Shown piece by piece: positions 10,900 to 21,205 of a stretch of DNA of 64,000 nucleotides. The translations under genes and the position numbers were made by a program. A model generated the notes under the pieces. The model was not told the DNA's origin. It ran no database searches and worked only from the letters and a program-made list of their open reading frames with translations. This DNA comes from Cladorrhinum sp. PSN259 (Eukaryota > Ascomycota > Sordariomycetes > Sordariales > Podosporaceae), in the NCBI GenBank assembly GCA_033725935.1, contig MU867108.1, positions 1 through 64,000 on the forward strand, read 5' to 3'. Numbering within the stretch: position 1 is the first letter of the stretch; each line of letters begins with the position of its first letter.

Positions 10900-12274
10900 G
10901 GTTGAGAGTAAATGCAAAATTCCAGGTTGGTGGTGTCGTCGAAGAAGAGCAAATACGGGTAGAAGAGAGATCTGAACTGGCTGTTGGCAGAAATGCAACA
11001 TTGAAACATCGGATGAGTGGTCTAGGAAGAGGGGAAGAGGAAACAAAATGAGGGAAAGCACTTGCTTTCCTGATATTGTTGCGGCGCACGGTAACTATCC
11101 CTACGATCGCACCCTTTGAGATCCCAGTTGCTCGATCTCGATCGACGTCATGGTCTTTCTTAGATCGATCGGACCGCGTCCGCGTCTTTGTTAGCGCCGG
11201 CACTGACCACAGCACGGTACCAGCTGAACGGTTCAGGAAAATCATCAAAACTGCCAATTGATTGGATCATCCGTTGAAAGAAGGATTTTTGACAGGAATT
11301 CGCCGATGCCTAGAAGAAAGGGCTTGCAGGACCAATGACATCTCCCATCTGAACACATCCACAACCGAGATTTTTGTTTCAACGACACAGACCAATTCAT
11401 AACATGCAACAGAGAACGCAATTGTGCCGTTTTTGGAGGGAGAATACCCTGTAACCATTTGCTGAATACCTCAGCTCCTACAGGGAAAGATTGGATAGAA
11501 TTTCCTGCATCTCTGTTCAGCGTAACTGGCCGGGTATCAGCCTGCCCGGGTGCACATGCGGTATTGACCTGTAGACGAACGTTGGGTTCGTACGAAAGAA
11601 CTCTAGGAGATTTAGATCTATCAATGGACGGAGCCAAACATGGGGAAACGGAGACGCGCTGAATCTCTCGAGCAATGGAATGCTCCCACAACCACTGGGT
11701 TGATTCCCTTCTACATCGCTCCTGATACCACCCACCCCGCCCCCCAAATGAGGCAAACCCTTGGATTTCGAAATTTGTAGACCCGTATCTGTACCGTAAC
11801 GTTTTGAACTCATCCGTTACAGCCTTATAAGGCCACGAATTTGATCTGCGGCACGGAAGCTATCAATGTAGCTACAGTCTCCCCGAAAGTCGAGTGCGTC
11901 TCGGGAGAGGCTTTGCTAGCCGGGTGGAAATGGTGAAAGCGGAATACGTGTAGGGTCAATCACGAGAAAGAAAGTGGTGGAAGGGTGAAAATCCGTAGAA
12001 AAAGTGATCACGAAGCCAGATTTTATTTGTTCCGAGAGACAATGTCCGTTGACGCCATCGAGCTACTGGCCACCTGTTGTTCCGAAAAAGAAGCTCAAGA
12101 CCCAAACCCAAGCCGTCGCCCCGCTGCCTGTCGTCCCAATCGTTCGTTTCAAGGCGTCTGGAGATTAAACGCACATCTGCTTCGCCATCTGTCAGCCGTC
12201 CGCCGAAGACCGAAAAAGTCGATTGCCGCGTCCAAACGTACCATCCTCCCCTCGCAATTCCAAGCTTTCGTAAT
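10900..12274. other. Intergenic: photolyase promoter and S21 3' flank
   Basis: No gene is supported. It contains the photolyase 5' leader (with an in-frame upstream ATG at 11001), the GATC cluster described separately, and the 3' flank of the S21 gene. The 148-codon antisense frame near 11245-11691 has no recognisable content. Confidence 0.55.
11105..11170. promoter_or_regulatory. Cluster of GATC/GATCGA light-response-like sites
   Basis: Six GATC cores lie within 66 bp (at 11105, 11120, 11134, 11140, 11163, 11167). Five form GATCGA on one or the other strand (11132, 11138, 11140, 11163, 11165). GATCGA-type elements are the known binding motif of the Neurospora White Collar complex. The cluster sits about 205-270 bp upstream of the photolyase ATG, a plausible promoter position. 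No binding data are available here; function is inferred from motif density and location. Confidence 0.55.
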
Positions 12275-12639
12275 TTATCTCTGGGCAGACCAGACGTTCT
12301 TGAGGAGACCGTCACGCTGAGCAAGTCTGTTCAGAGCATCATCTGACTCGCCCATGGCGCGGACGAAGCCGGAGAGAGCATAGATAATGTTCTCGCCCTG
12401 GATGGCCCGGCCGTTCTCGTCGACCTTGGCGATGGTGATCTGGCAAGAACCGTGGTCCTTGGCCTTGATGATGCGGCCCGTCGCAGAGCACTTGCGGGGG
12501 ACGTAACTGGAGTGGGAGGTCCTGCGTTAGCAATCCGGTCTCTTTTTCTTTCCATCTTTCGCGCGTCGTCGTCGTCGGGCAGAGTAACAGCAGGCGGGTG
12601 AGCTTACAGATCGACGATTTCGCCCTTGTCGTTCTCCAT
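12275..12639 (-). CDS. RPS21: 40S ribosomal protein S21 (eS21)
   Basis: Two exons, 12639-12608 (32 nt) and 12506-12275, joined across a 101-nt intron (GTAAGC...CCAG, branch point GCTAAC), give exactly 87 aa, the usual length of eS21. The protein begins MENDKGEIVDLYVPRKC, continues TGRIIKAKDHGSCQITIAKV and ALSGFVRAMGESDDALNRL, and ends DGLLKNVWSAQR. All of these are family-diagnostic. It is a component of the small ribosomal subunit needed for 20S pre-rRNA maturation. An intron very near the 5' end of the coding region is common in fungal ribosomal protein genes. The start lies 566 bp from the divergent SLX4 start. Confidence 0.95.
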
Positions 12640-13205
12640 GGCTGCGACTTGTGATGAGTGCTGCGAAAAGACGGGTTTGGGGTTGCTTTGCGGTGTCGGA
12701 GAGGCAGACTGCAAAATTTCGGGGACCAGTATGAATTTCGATCAGTTTTGGTTTGGTGATTTGGTGGGTTCTGGGGTGCGGGCTGCGCACAGACCAACAG
12801 CTGCCCCACCAGAATTCGAGAAAGTAGGAAGTGGGGGCTGAAACTGGCTCATGTGCTTGGTCAGGTGATAGCGCGGTCTCTTCGCGAATGGCAGAGACTT
12901 GAGACTTGGCAAACCCCACCTGTCAATGAAACATTCGCCATCTGCGGGCATCTGACTTCTATAGTGTTTTTTGTTGACATGCGCGACATGATTGGATTGG
13001 ATCTTTTGGAAGTTGACCCTGTTGCCCCCCTGGTTTTAGGATGAGTGCAACCCAAACGGCAATGCATTCCTTTGGCCACACATTGCTCTCGATATGACTA
13101 CGGCTTTTGAGGAGGCAAGCTCTCTGTCTCTCTCTTTTCAATACAGGCTGCACTCGACCTCGCTGCTCCCGATATCTTCATGCCCCGCGACCCATTGACG
13201 CGAAA
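12640..13205. promoter_or_regulatory. Divergent promoter RPS21 / SLX4
   Basis: This 566-bp stretch separates two divergently transcribed starts (S21 at 12639, SLX4 at 13206) and must hold both promoters. The SLX4 reading frame is open for about 100 bp upstream of its ATG, but no ATG occurs there. I could not identify specific factor sites. Confidence 0.5.
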
Positions 13206-16088
13206 ATGCTCTCTTCCTCGCCAGTCGCAATGGCGCGCGACGAGTCACTGGTCATAATATCGTCCTCGCCCGAGTTCCCTTCGATTTGCGACCTTCTCCC
13301 CAAGCGAGCGACCCGACCAGCACTTCGCAGTGGTAGCAATGTTGCACCAATCCCGAGCGAAGCCCCAAAGGCGTACACGAGCGCGCAGAGTATGTGGAGG
13401 ATGGCAGAGCAGGAGGATGATTGGGATCGTATGGATCGGGATGATCCAATCGTGGAGAGAACAGCGCCATTGGGCTCGAGGGCCTCTGCTGCAATTGAGT
13501 TGTCGCCAGAACCAGTGCTGGAGGGCAAGTCTTCGAGCTCAAGAACAAAGAAAGTTGGCGCACCGAGTAGGCCAAAAGAAGAAAAACAAGACGCAGTCAC
13601 AAGTCGTGGCGGTTTGGCACAAGACGCGACACCAATACTACCAGTAGATGGTCTCGCTCCGAAGAAGCGCGGAAGAAAGCCCAATGCTGACCCATCAATG
13701 GCACAGACGACATTGCCAAAGGGCAAAGTAACGAAGCCGGTGGCTAAGGAGAAGACAACTAAAAAGAGGCTAGAGACGATCAGTATGCACTTCTCCAAGG
13801 AAACTTCAGAACCAAAGGATCCTTGCAAGCCTACCAGCAAGCTCGTAGATAACGAGCCAGGGGAGCTGGAGCCAGCAATGAAAAGACGGTTAGATTGGAC
13901 ACCTCCTCGCGAGAGTAACACCATTACTCTCATCTCTGACTCTTCTACTATCCAAGACACCTCTGCGCTCACTACTAGTCCTGCCAGGTCGATTGTTTCG
14001 CCTAAAGAGGATATTTTCAAGACTCTTCATGATACATTTGGCCGCCAAACAGATGAGGATTCTGCCAATACTTCTGGATCCAGCGACATTCTGGGGAAGA
14101 GGAAGCACATCCAAATGTTTGTTAATCCCACTCCACCACCAGTTCCTTCTGAGTCTGCGATGCAACTACCAGAAAATTCTCCACCTAAAAAGGCGGCCAA
14201 GAAAAAGCCTCGCACACTCACTGAGCTGGCCACCGCCGCCTATCGGCCCGAAGCTGAGTCAGTCCCAAAAAACCAGGGCTCACTACTGAGTTTCGTCGAG
14301 GTTGTCAATGAAAAGGGGGACGGGGTACAGTTGGCCGCGCCTGCCAAAGGGAAGGCTTCTAAAAAGACCTCCAAGTCTGCCACTTCGAAGAAGAAGGCAG
14401 AGCCACGGAAGCAGGTTCTGTTATCTCCCGCGAGTGCTATGCGGCAGGTTTCTCGCCAAGACTTTGTCTTTGGAACATCAAGCCAGTTGGCCAAGGAGGA
14501 CGACCCCGACCTCCTGCGCGCTCTCCATCAAGCCATGAAGGCGTCGAACCAAACTGACTCTGATCCATTTGCTCTCTCGAGTCCCATCACAAACGAGTTT
14601 GTGATGCGAAAGAAGTCGGAATCACGGCTCTGGGGTGCTGGTGCCCGGGATGAGGAGGGAGAGCTACTTACTCTTGAAGTCTTGGACTTGACTGACTCCC
14701 CGCCCGTCACCAACGACTTCGTGCTGTCTCAAAAATTACCTGCACATTCGCGGCCTCCTTCGTTGCCACTACCTGCGCAGCCTGCCAAGGCAGCTCTCGT
14801 TGAGGCCAAGGCATCTTCACAAGTTCAAGTAGCGGATGAGCTTTCATCGGATGTGATTGATCTCAGGGACTCCCCTCCTATTACTAATGTGCAGTCCATC
14901 TTCTTCTCCACGCCAAAACCGGTCTCCGCTCCTTCAAATCCCGTTGAGGATGAGCAACAAGAATTGGATGACTTCGATTTCATGCCTCCCCCAAGTAACC
15001 AGGAGCACCATCAACTTCTACTCTCACAAGCAAAAACTCCACGTTCAACGCAACCAAAAGAACCACGACAGCCAAAATATGAGCTTTACACGGATGCCCA
15101 GTTGGCACGGGATGTGGCCAAGTATGGTTTCAAGCCTGTCAAGAAACGGACGGCCATGATTGCACTACTTGACCAGTGCTGGGCCAGCAGAAACCAACCA
15201 GGCCTTTCCACACAGTTAGCAATGTCAACTTCATCCCCAGTTCAAGCAACGTCCAAGCCAACCGCCACTGGCTCTCCACGAGGACGGCCAAGAAAAAATT
15301 CCTTGGACTCTGCCCCAGTACCTTCCCAACAACCTGCTATCACAGATTACGAGAGCTTGAAGATTCCGGACTTGAAGAAACTCCTTCAGGAAAGGAGTTT
15401 GAAGGTGTCTGGAAACAAGCCAAACCTCGTTGCTCGTCTTCAAGAATGGGACAAACAACAGGCAGCCTCTATACCCAAGTCTCCGCGTGGAAGACCTAGA
15501 AAAGATGGATCTACCTCACCAGTCAAGTCACCAAAAGCAAAGGCAAAGTCACCAGCCAGGCGTGCGACATCTCCACAGCGAGCTACATCACTGAAGCGTG
15601 TCACTGGCGTATCGACACCACGACGGCGCCGCAATTCCTTCATAGAAATCCAAGACTCGGACATGGACTCTGACTCTGACCCCTTCGCATCTCCCCCTGC
15701 TTCGTCCCGTGGTAGCAGACGCGTAGGAGAAGAGGATATCTTTTCCTCACCCCCACCGATGGACCTATCTTCGACGGAAGAAGCAGACATGTCCCTGGTC
15801 GCCAGCCCAACCACCCAGCAAGCCTCGATGTTTGGATACATCACCAAGGCCGTGACGAGTGCGCCGCCCACGAAAGATGCAGCCGATCCTTCGTGGTACG
15901 AGAAGATGCTCATGTATGACCCGATTATCCTGGAAGACTTGGCGGAGTGGCTTAATTCCGGGGAGTTGGGTCGTGTGGGTTATGACAGGGAGGTAAATCC
16001 CATCGATGTCAAGAGGTGGTGTCAGAGTAAGAGTGTATGTTGTCTGTGGAGGGTTACTAACAGGCAGAGGGAAAGGAAGAGGTTTTGA
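13206..16088 (+). CDS. SLX4: Structure-specific endonuclease subunit SLX4
   Basis: One intronless frame of 960 aa from the first ATG (MLSSSPVAMARDES). Slx4 is the nuclear scaffold and activator of the Slx1 GIY-YIG nuclease, which resolves branched DNA in replication and recombination repair. Visible parts: AT-hook-like basic motifs (KKRGRKP about 155, RGRPRK about 695 and 760); SUMO-interaction-like motifs VLDLTDSPP (about 492) and VIDLRDSPP (about 550); a conserved fungal segment TDAQLARDVAKYGFKPVKKR (about 625-660); a SAP-like helix-extended-helix motif LKIPDLKKLLQERSLKV (about 715-750); and the C-terminal Slx1-binding CCD (ILEDLAEWLN to KSVCCLWR, residues about 890-960), ending RERKRF as in relatives. 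A GTAAGAG near 16027 could be a donor, but the read-through frame already ends in the conserved motif. Confidence 0.88.
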   Translation: MLSSSPVAMARDESLVIISSSPEFPSICDLLPKRATRPALRSGSNVAPIPSEAPKAYTSAQSMWRMAEQEDDWDRMDRDDPIVERTAPLGSRASAAIELSPEPVLEGKSSSSRTKKVGAPSRPKEEKQDAVTSRGGLAQDATPILPVDGLAPKKRGRKPNADPSMAQTTLPKGKVTKPVAKEKTTKKRLETISMHFSKETSEPKDPCKPTSKLVDNEPGELEPAMKRRLDWTPPRESNTITLISDSSTIQDTSALTTSPARSIVSPKEDIFKTLHDTFGRQTDEDSANTSGSSDILGKRKHIQMFVNPTPPPVPSESAMQLPENSPPKKAAKKKPRTLTELATAAYRPEAESVPKNQGSLLSFVEVVNEKGDGVQLAAPAKGKASKKTSKSATSKKKAEPRKQVLLSPASAMRQVSRQDFVFGTSSQLAKEDDPDLLRALHQAMKASNQTDSDPFALSSPITNEFVMRKKSESRLWGAGARDEEGELLTLEVLDLTDSPPVTNDFVLSQKLPAHSRPPSLPLPAQPAKAALVEAKASSQVQVADELSSDVIDLRDSPPITNVQSIFFSTPKPVSAPSNPVEDEQQELDDFDFMPPPSNQEHHQLLLSQAKTPRSTQPKEPRQPKYELYTDAQLARDVAKYGFKPVKKRTAMIALLDQCWASRNQPGLSTQLAMSTSSPVQATSKPTATGSPRGRPRKNSLDSAPVPSQQPAITDYESLKIPDLKKLLQERSLKVSGNKPNLVARLQEWDKQQAASIPKSPRGRPRKDGSTSPVKSPKAKAKSPARRATSPQRATSLKRVTGVSTPRRRRNSFIEIQDSDMDSDSDPFASPPASSRGSRRVGEEDIFSSPPPMDLSSTEEADMSLVASPTTQQASMFGYITKAVTSAPPTKDAADPSWYEKMLMYDPIILEDLAEWLNSGELGRVGYDREVNPIDVKRWCQSKSVCCLWRVTNRQRERKRF

Positions 16089-16523
16089 GTGTTGTGTGAC
16101 AGGGATTGGAAGATGCGGGGTCGGTTCGTTGGTGGTTGTGGTGCATTTTATGGGGACTTAAGCATAGCAACAAACGGGAGTTGGAAGCACTCATCTTTTT
16201 AGGACACGGGCATATGAGCGCTGGCATGTTATATATATGTCTGTATGAGTTTGATGACTGGAAACAAGCACAAATACATTTATCATGGGCTGTCTTTCAC
16301 CGCATTGCTGATTGCCATCGTTGATGTTGTTGGCGTCGTTCTCCAAATCGCCAAGACGATTCCCGAAAAAAGTGGGAATTACCCCAGATTCTCATGCCTC
16401 GGCTCACATTCACACACAACCTGGAGCTCACCCTCCTTCAAACTTCAAACCCCTTGCTAGCGTTTTCTGTTTTTGTTATGAGGGGTTCGGTGAATTTTAT
16501 AGATATCAATCATTTTTTCACAA
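16089..16523. other. Intergenic
   Basis: SLX4 3' flank and 5' flank of the Nudix gene. No gene or repeat seen beyond a short TA run near 16230. Confidence 0.55.
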
Positions 16524-17909
16524 ATGTCATTCTTTTGCTCTGTTAGGACTGGGTCTCCTGTCCTCGTCACTTTTACCCGCCCGTCCAACAACACCGCCTT
16601 ATCTTCTTCACTCGGGTGTGCCCTATCATTACAATCATTCTTCTCACCACCTCAACGACTATCCAGCACACGACGGCGCTTCTACTCGGGAACAATGCCA
16701 AAACCAACCACCACCAAAAGACCACCACCCGTTACTCCACGCCCTAGTTCAAGGTCCGTTTTTTCTTCTTCTTTCTACCTCACCACATTTCTGAGATGTA
16801 TTTTCTGATACAAACGATATGCAGCGTGGTCCTCCTCTCCCCAACAAACCAGGTCCTCCTCCTCAAGCGCGTCCAGACGTCCTCTTCCTTTGCGTCAGCG
16901 CACGTGTTTCCCGGCGGGAACTTGGATGCCAAGCATGACGGTGATTTGGGCGACCCCTCTGATTTGGAGAGGTACCATCGCGATTGCGGGCCGTATAGGA
17001 TGGCGGCCATCAGGGAGACGTTTGAGGAAACGGGGATTCTGTTGGCTTTCGATAAAAACGGCGAGGTTTTGAGTTTGCCGGAGGAGGTTAGGGAACAGGG
17101 AAGGATGGATGTTCACGCTGGGAGGGTTGGGTTTGGAAGTTGGGTGGAAGGGTTAGGGGGTAGGGTTGATGTTGGTACGTATCATCATTTGTTTTTCTCT
17201 CTTTCTGCAGTGGATATGAAAAACTTCAAACTGGGGTTGGATGAAAAAAAAAGAAAAAAAAGGAAAAAAAAAAGGCTGATGAAAACACGATGATGATGTT
17301 ACAGACGGATTAGTCCCCTTTACGAGGTGGATAACCCCGCCGAACTTGAAGAAGCGATTCACGACGCAAATGTACATTTACATGATGCCTCTGGGGTCTT
17401 CTCTTGATGGCGATGAGAAGAAGTCGACTACTACTGTCGTGGTGCCTACCCACGATGGAGGGTTGGAACATACCGAGTTGGCGTTTGATGATATTGGGAG
17501 CTGGTTGGAGCAGGCCAAAAGGGGGAAAGTGACTTTGTATCCGCCTCAGTTTTATATCTTGTCTGTTTTGGAGCCTTTCTTTGCTGGTCCTCAGGGGAAT
17601 GGGATTGAGGCAGTCAAGCAGCAAAGGGAGAGATTCTTGGAGTTTGTGGAGAATGTGCCGACTAGTGAAGGCGGAAAGGCGACGGAGATGATTCCGTGGA
17701 AGGATAAGGCCATGTCTCCTATGGTTGTGGGCAGAAAGGAGGACGAACGACTGGTGATGGGTCTTGATAAGCCTGGACCGGAGCTGGAGCGGAGTGGAAG
17801 GGGAGGGGATGGGAATAGGAGGATCGTTGTTAGGTTTGGAAAAGAGGGACCTAGTGAACTTGGGATTGAGGTCAAGGTAGGAGGGGCGGAGAAGAAGGCG
17901 AGGTTGTAG
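16524..17909 (+). CDS. Nudix hydrolase, NUDT19 type
   Basis: Three exons, 16524-16753, 16825-17174 and 17305-17909, with phases matching at both joins (PSS|SVVLL and VDV|DGLVPFTRW), give 394 aa. The Nudix signature is FPGGNLD, a long insertion, then AAIRETFEETGI near residues 135-148. The widened loop between the Gly part and REXXEE is typical of the NUDT19/RP2 subgroup, whose characterised members hydrolyse CoA and related diphosphates. RWITPP and KRFTTQMYIYM are also shared with that subgroup. The first 58 residues, from the ATG at 16524, form an Arg/Ser-rich, acid-poor leader ending LSSTRRRFYSGT, a plausible mitochondrial presequence with cleavage site. A shorter form from 16695 (337 aa) would be cytosolic or peroxisomal. 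The first donor (GTCCGT) is weak. Confidence 0.82.
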
Positions 17910-19585
17910 ACTATGTGAAGGGGGCAGTCACTGGGGCAATAGGTAGAGAGCCTTGAAACTAGGTGCTCCGTCTAAACACTAGACTTCATGATTGGAGGAT
18001 TGTTTTAAGATGCCATTATACCTATATACAAATGACGTGGGATTCAGGCGTTTTATTGGAATCCGTTTGGGTCAACGTCGAAATAAAGTCCACATAAGTA
18101 CAGATGGCAGGTCCTTGAACCCAAGTAAAAATTTAGGCAAGTGGGCTCTGGATTATCCGTTTTGATGATATTCATATTAGGTCTTTTTGTGCTATAAAAC
18201 TACAGCCCCTTGACTTCTCAGCAAGGAAGCATCAGTGTAGTCCATGACTGGAGGTATAAATGAAATTTTCTTTGCAATGGCTCAGTTACAAGTATGACTG
18301 AGGGAGGGCAGGCGATTGGCACTATTCATTATTCACTTCATACGAGGTGGGCCATGTCTGTAATAGTCATCACCAAGCTCATTTCTCATCTGCATCTCCA
18401 TCACTCCATGAAACCTCGTCATCTTCAGTCAAGTCAATTCCTAGCCTTCTGTACATAGGATGATATTTGCTGCTAATTATTCCAAGTACTCCTTCAACAC
18501 AGCTAGGCAATCATGTTACTTACCCATCGAAAGGTATCGAAAATGAAAGACATAGTAATACATACAGGTAGATTTGATAATTAGGGAGCGTTTTGTCGGA
18601 TTATTTACAGCTATTGAAGGGAACCGAATGGCATACAAACTTCAGATAAAACAATAGTAAAGACTGGCCACTGCAAATAAAGCAAGTTTCATATGTTTCC
18701 TTCGCGTCATTAATTCACGTAGGCACCCAGCTGAGTAGGAATGAAGACAAGACCTGGATGCTTGTCTTGATCGATAACAGCTAGAACATTCTTCTGAGCT
18801 ACTAGACATGGATCTACTAGTTTCTTAAAACTTCTACTTGTCTCACTGATATATCTGGTGGTTGCTCCTTCCTCAGAATTCGAGATACCCTCCTGGAGCG
18901 TGAAGGGGAAAACAGGGTTAGGGTATCAGCTGTCTCGGTTCTTGCCAAGATCGTGGAATGAATGGATTCAGTGGAGCCTTCCAACTGGACGCGAACGTAG
19001 GTGGCCTGTGCGCATCGGCGATTCTGCTTGGGGTGCCACGTGCATCGCGACTTCCGCTCACCACGACATCATGGTTGCCTGTGGAATTGATGGAAACTTT
19101 CGGCAGCGCAGTTTCGTCAATCCTCCATCTCCCAATAGAACATCCTTGATGACACGAAATCCACATTGATACATTCATTCTCCATCCGAGCGACGGCTTT
19201 CCAGCTTCTTCGTTCTCTTCCACTGTTTTGTGCATTTGTTGCATCCGCCAGTCCGTGGCTTCCACCATCCATACCATCATTAAACTTGACTAATTTTTCC
19301 CGGTCAGCATTTAAACTCCACTGCCAGAGCGCAGCCTTTTTTCCCCACACTCTTTTCGGGGCTTTTGCCAGCGTGAGACGGTTCGTAAGCCGTGAAACCG
19401 GTCCGTTATACAGACACCTGTGGCCACCTTGCAAGGGAATGAGACATTGATACTGTCCTGGTTCGCGCATCTCCATCCTGCCTTTGGACACATTAGTGGC
19501 TAACGTGTATTAGAGGTACCAACTACTTTCACGCGAGGGCTAGTGCATTAGACCGGGATACACCGTCCCACCATCACCCCCCCAA
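17910..19585. other. Intergenic, nothing recognised
   Basis: 1.7 kb with only short frames and no recognisable protein. It contains the Nudix 3' flank and the NEJ1 promoter. Confidence 0.55.
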
Positions 19586-21205
19586 ATGTTGCCTCATCCT
19601 ACATGGCGGCTGCTCCCAGTCGCTGCTCCTGGAGTCCCCAACCTTCTGGTCTCGACCGCCTTCTCAGATGACTCCTACACAGTGCATCTCTCAGACCTTG
19701 CCAATGTCTGGGTTGAGCGCATGGAGAAAAAGCCCATCATTCAACGTGCGCTGCTCAAAGACACCAGCATCGACCCATGCGATGGGCCGGATCAGCTACG
19801 AAAGATGCTTGAGCTTATTCGAGCTGCCTTCGAGAGTAACAAACCCGAGCATTCGAACACAACCCTGAGCATTACAAGGGAGGACGACAGCGACTCTCTC
19901 GTCATCCACGTCACCTGCATCCTCCCCGAACCGCTTGAGCCTCTGAGGTGGCCAATGCAATTGAAGAGATGTCCCCAGTCCGACGTTGCAACAAGCCTTG
20001 TGCTACCCCTCATTCAAGCACAAAACGCTCGCATGCGCGAAATTGACCACCTTGTCGCCTCCCTGAAGGAAAAGGACAGTGTCATCACCAGATTGGCCGA
20101 CAAGCTGGAGGCCACAGGCATAGGTCTAGAACACTTGTTTGGCGCACTTTCCGGGAAGCGTAAGGTCACTAGAGCAGCCGCTGAAGTGAAGGTCAGGGGC
20201 CTGGCCCCTTTCTCTGAGGCTGAGTTCAGGAACAAGTCACCTGACCTACATCCCGTTACTCAGAAAACTGATGTCACTACAATTTTGGAGGGTGTATTCG
20301 GCGCCGAGGGGTTGAGGTACGAGGCAGATTTGGATTTAGAGGCATCGGCTGTATTGAACGATTGGTGGAGCAAGCTTGGCAAGGGGTCGCAGGTCACGCT
20401 ATCCCAGCGCTCTACCAGTCAGCCAAGCAAGAGTCGTTCTCACTCATTAGCTGCTGAACCTCAGGCGGAAGAAGAAAAAGAAGAAGAACAAGAAGAAGAA
20501 GAGGACTTTCAGCCCAGCCAGTTGCCCCGGCAAAATCGCAACGACCAAACGCCAGTCGATGATGACGAGACCTCCGACGGCGAAGGTGTAGAGCCGGTGT
20601 CCTCTCCACCTAGAAAAGGGAAAATTATTTCCTCCAAAGTCAAACCGAAAGCTTCCGGAGCAAGGCTAGGAGCGCTAGGTGGACGCAAGGCACCATCTCA
20701 CTCTCCGGTATCAGGACAGAGCCCGGCAAAGAGGCCGCCTAGCAGAATAACTCAAAATGACACGGATTCTGAGACAGCCTCCGATCCTGACCAAGAAGAG
20801 AAGCAGAGCGTGGTTTCTCCACCGCCACCGAAACATCCCGTTAAGCGAGGCGGACTGGGACGTATTGGAGGGAAAACAAGACAAGAGACGCCGCCTGCTG
20901 AGCCGGCAAAGCCGCCAGTGAGCTCACCATTGCGGTCATCAGCGCAGGGCTCCCCTGGAGATGAGTCCGGCCAACTTCCTCGAAGACACAGGCTCGGAAC
21001 GATTGGTAAAAAAGCACTGTCACCTGAGCCAAACACCACGACCGAGGGAGTCAGTGATGATGACAGAGGGAGGAACAAGACTTTCCCAAGAAAGGACGCA
21101 CCGCGAGAGACCTCACAAGAAAGAGCCGATCGCAAACGGGCCGAGTTGGAGAAGGATCTGGGAAGGCGGGCAGCAGGGCCTGCTAAGAAGAAGCGCAAGT
21201 TCTAA
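19586..21205 (+). CDS. NEJ1: Non-homologous end-joining factor, XLF/Nej1 family
   Basis: One intronless frame of 539 aa. XLF/Nej1 partners the DNA ligase IV-XRCC4/Lif1 complex and Ku at double-strand breaks in the nucleus. The N-terminal head (residues 1-135) matches the family pattern: WRLLPV..., LLVSTAFSDDSYTVHLSDLANVWVERM and LVIHVTCILPEPLEPLRWPMQL. A heptad-rich coiled coil follows (about 145-185, IQAQNARMREIDHLVASLKEKDSVITRLADKL in outline). The C-terminal half is disordered, with an acidic Glu run (about 294-307), many SP sites, and repeated GxLGxxGGK-like segments. The last residues are AKKKRKF, a basic/aromatic terminus like the Ku-binding, DNA-binding tail of XLF and Nej1. Confidence 0.88.
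   Translation: MLPHPTWRLLPVAAPGVPNLLVSTAFSDDSYTVHLSDLANVWVERMEKKPIIQRALLKDTSIDPCDGPDQLRKMLELIRAAFESNKPEHSNTTLSITREDDSDSLVIHVTCILPEPLEPLRWPMQLKRCPQSDVATSLVLPLIQAQNARMREIDHLVASLKEKDSVITRLADKLEATGIGLEHLFGALSGKRKVTRAAAEVKVRGLAPFSEAEFRNKSPDLHPVTQKTDVTTILEGVFGAEGLRYEADLDLEASAVLNDWWSKLGKGSQVTLSQRSTSQPSKSRSHSLAAEPQAEEEKEEEQEEEEDFQPSQLPRQNRNDQTPVDDDETSDGEGVEPVSSPPRKGKIISSKVKPKASGARLGALGGRKAPSHSPVSGQSPAKRPPSRITQNDTDSETASDPDQEEKQSVVSPPPPKHPVKRGGLGRIGGKTRQETPPAEPAKPPVSSPLRSSAQGSPGDESGQLPRRHRLGTIGKKALSPEPNTTTEGVSDDDRGRNKTFPRKDAPRETSQERADRKRAELEKDLGRRAAGPAKKKRKF

Noticed and set aside
11245..11691. 148-codon minus-strand frame upstream of photolyase
   Set aside because: Composition is non-protein-like and nothing is recognised; it lies in intergenic sequence.
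16027..16110. Possible terminal intron in SLX4 (GTAAGAG donor)
   Set aside because: The unspliced frame reads through the conserved C-terminal KSVCCLWR motif and ends RERKRF as in relatives.
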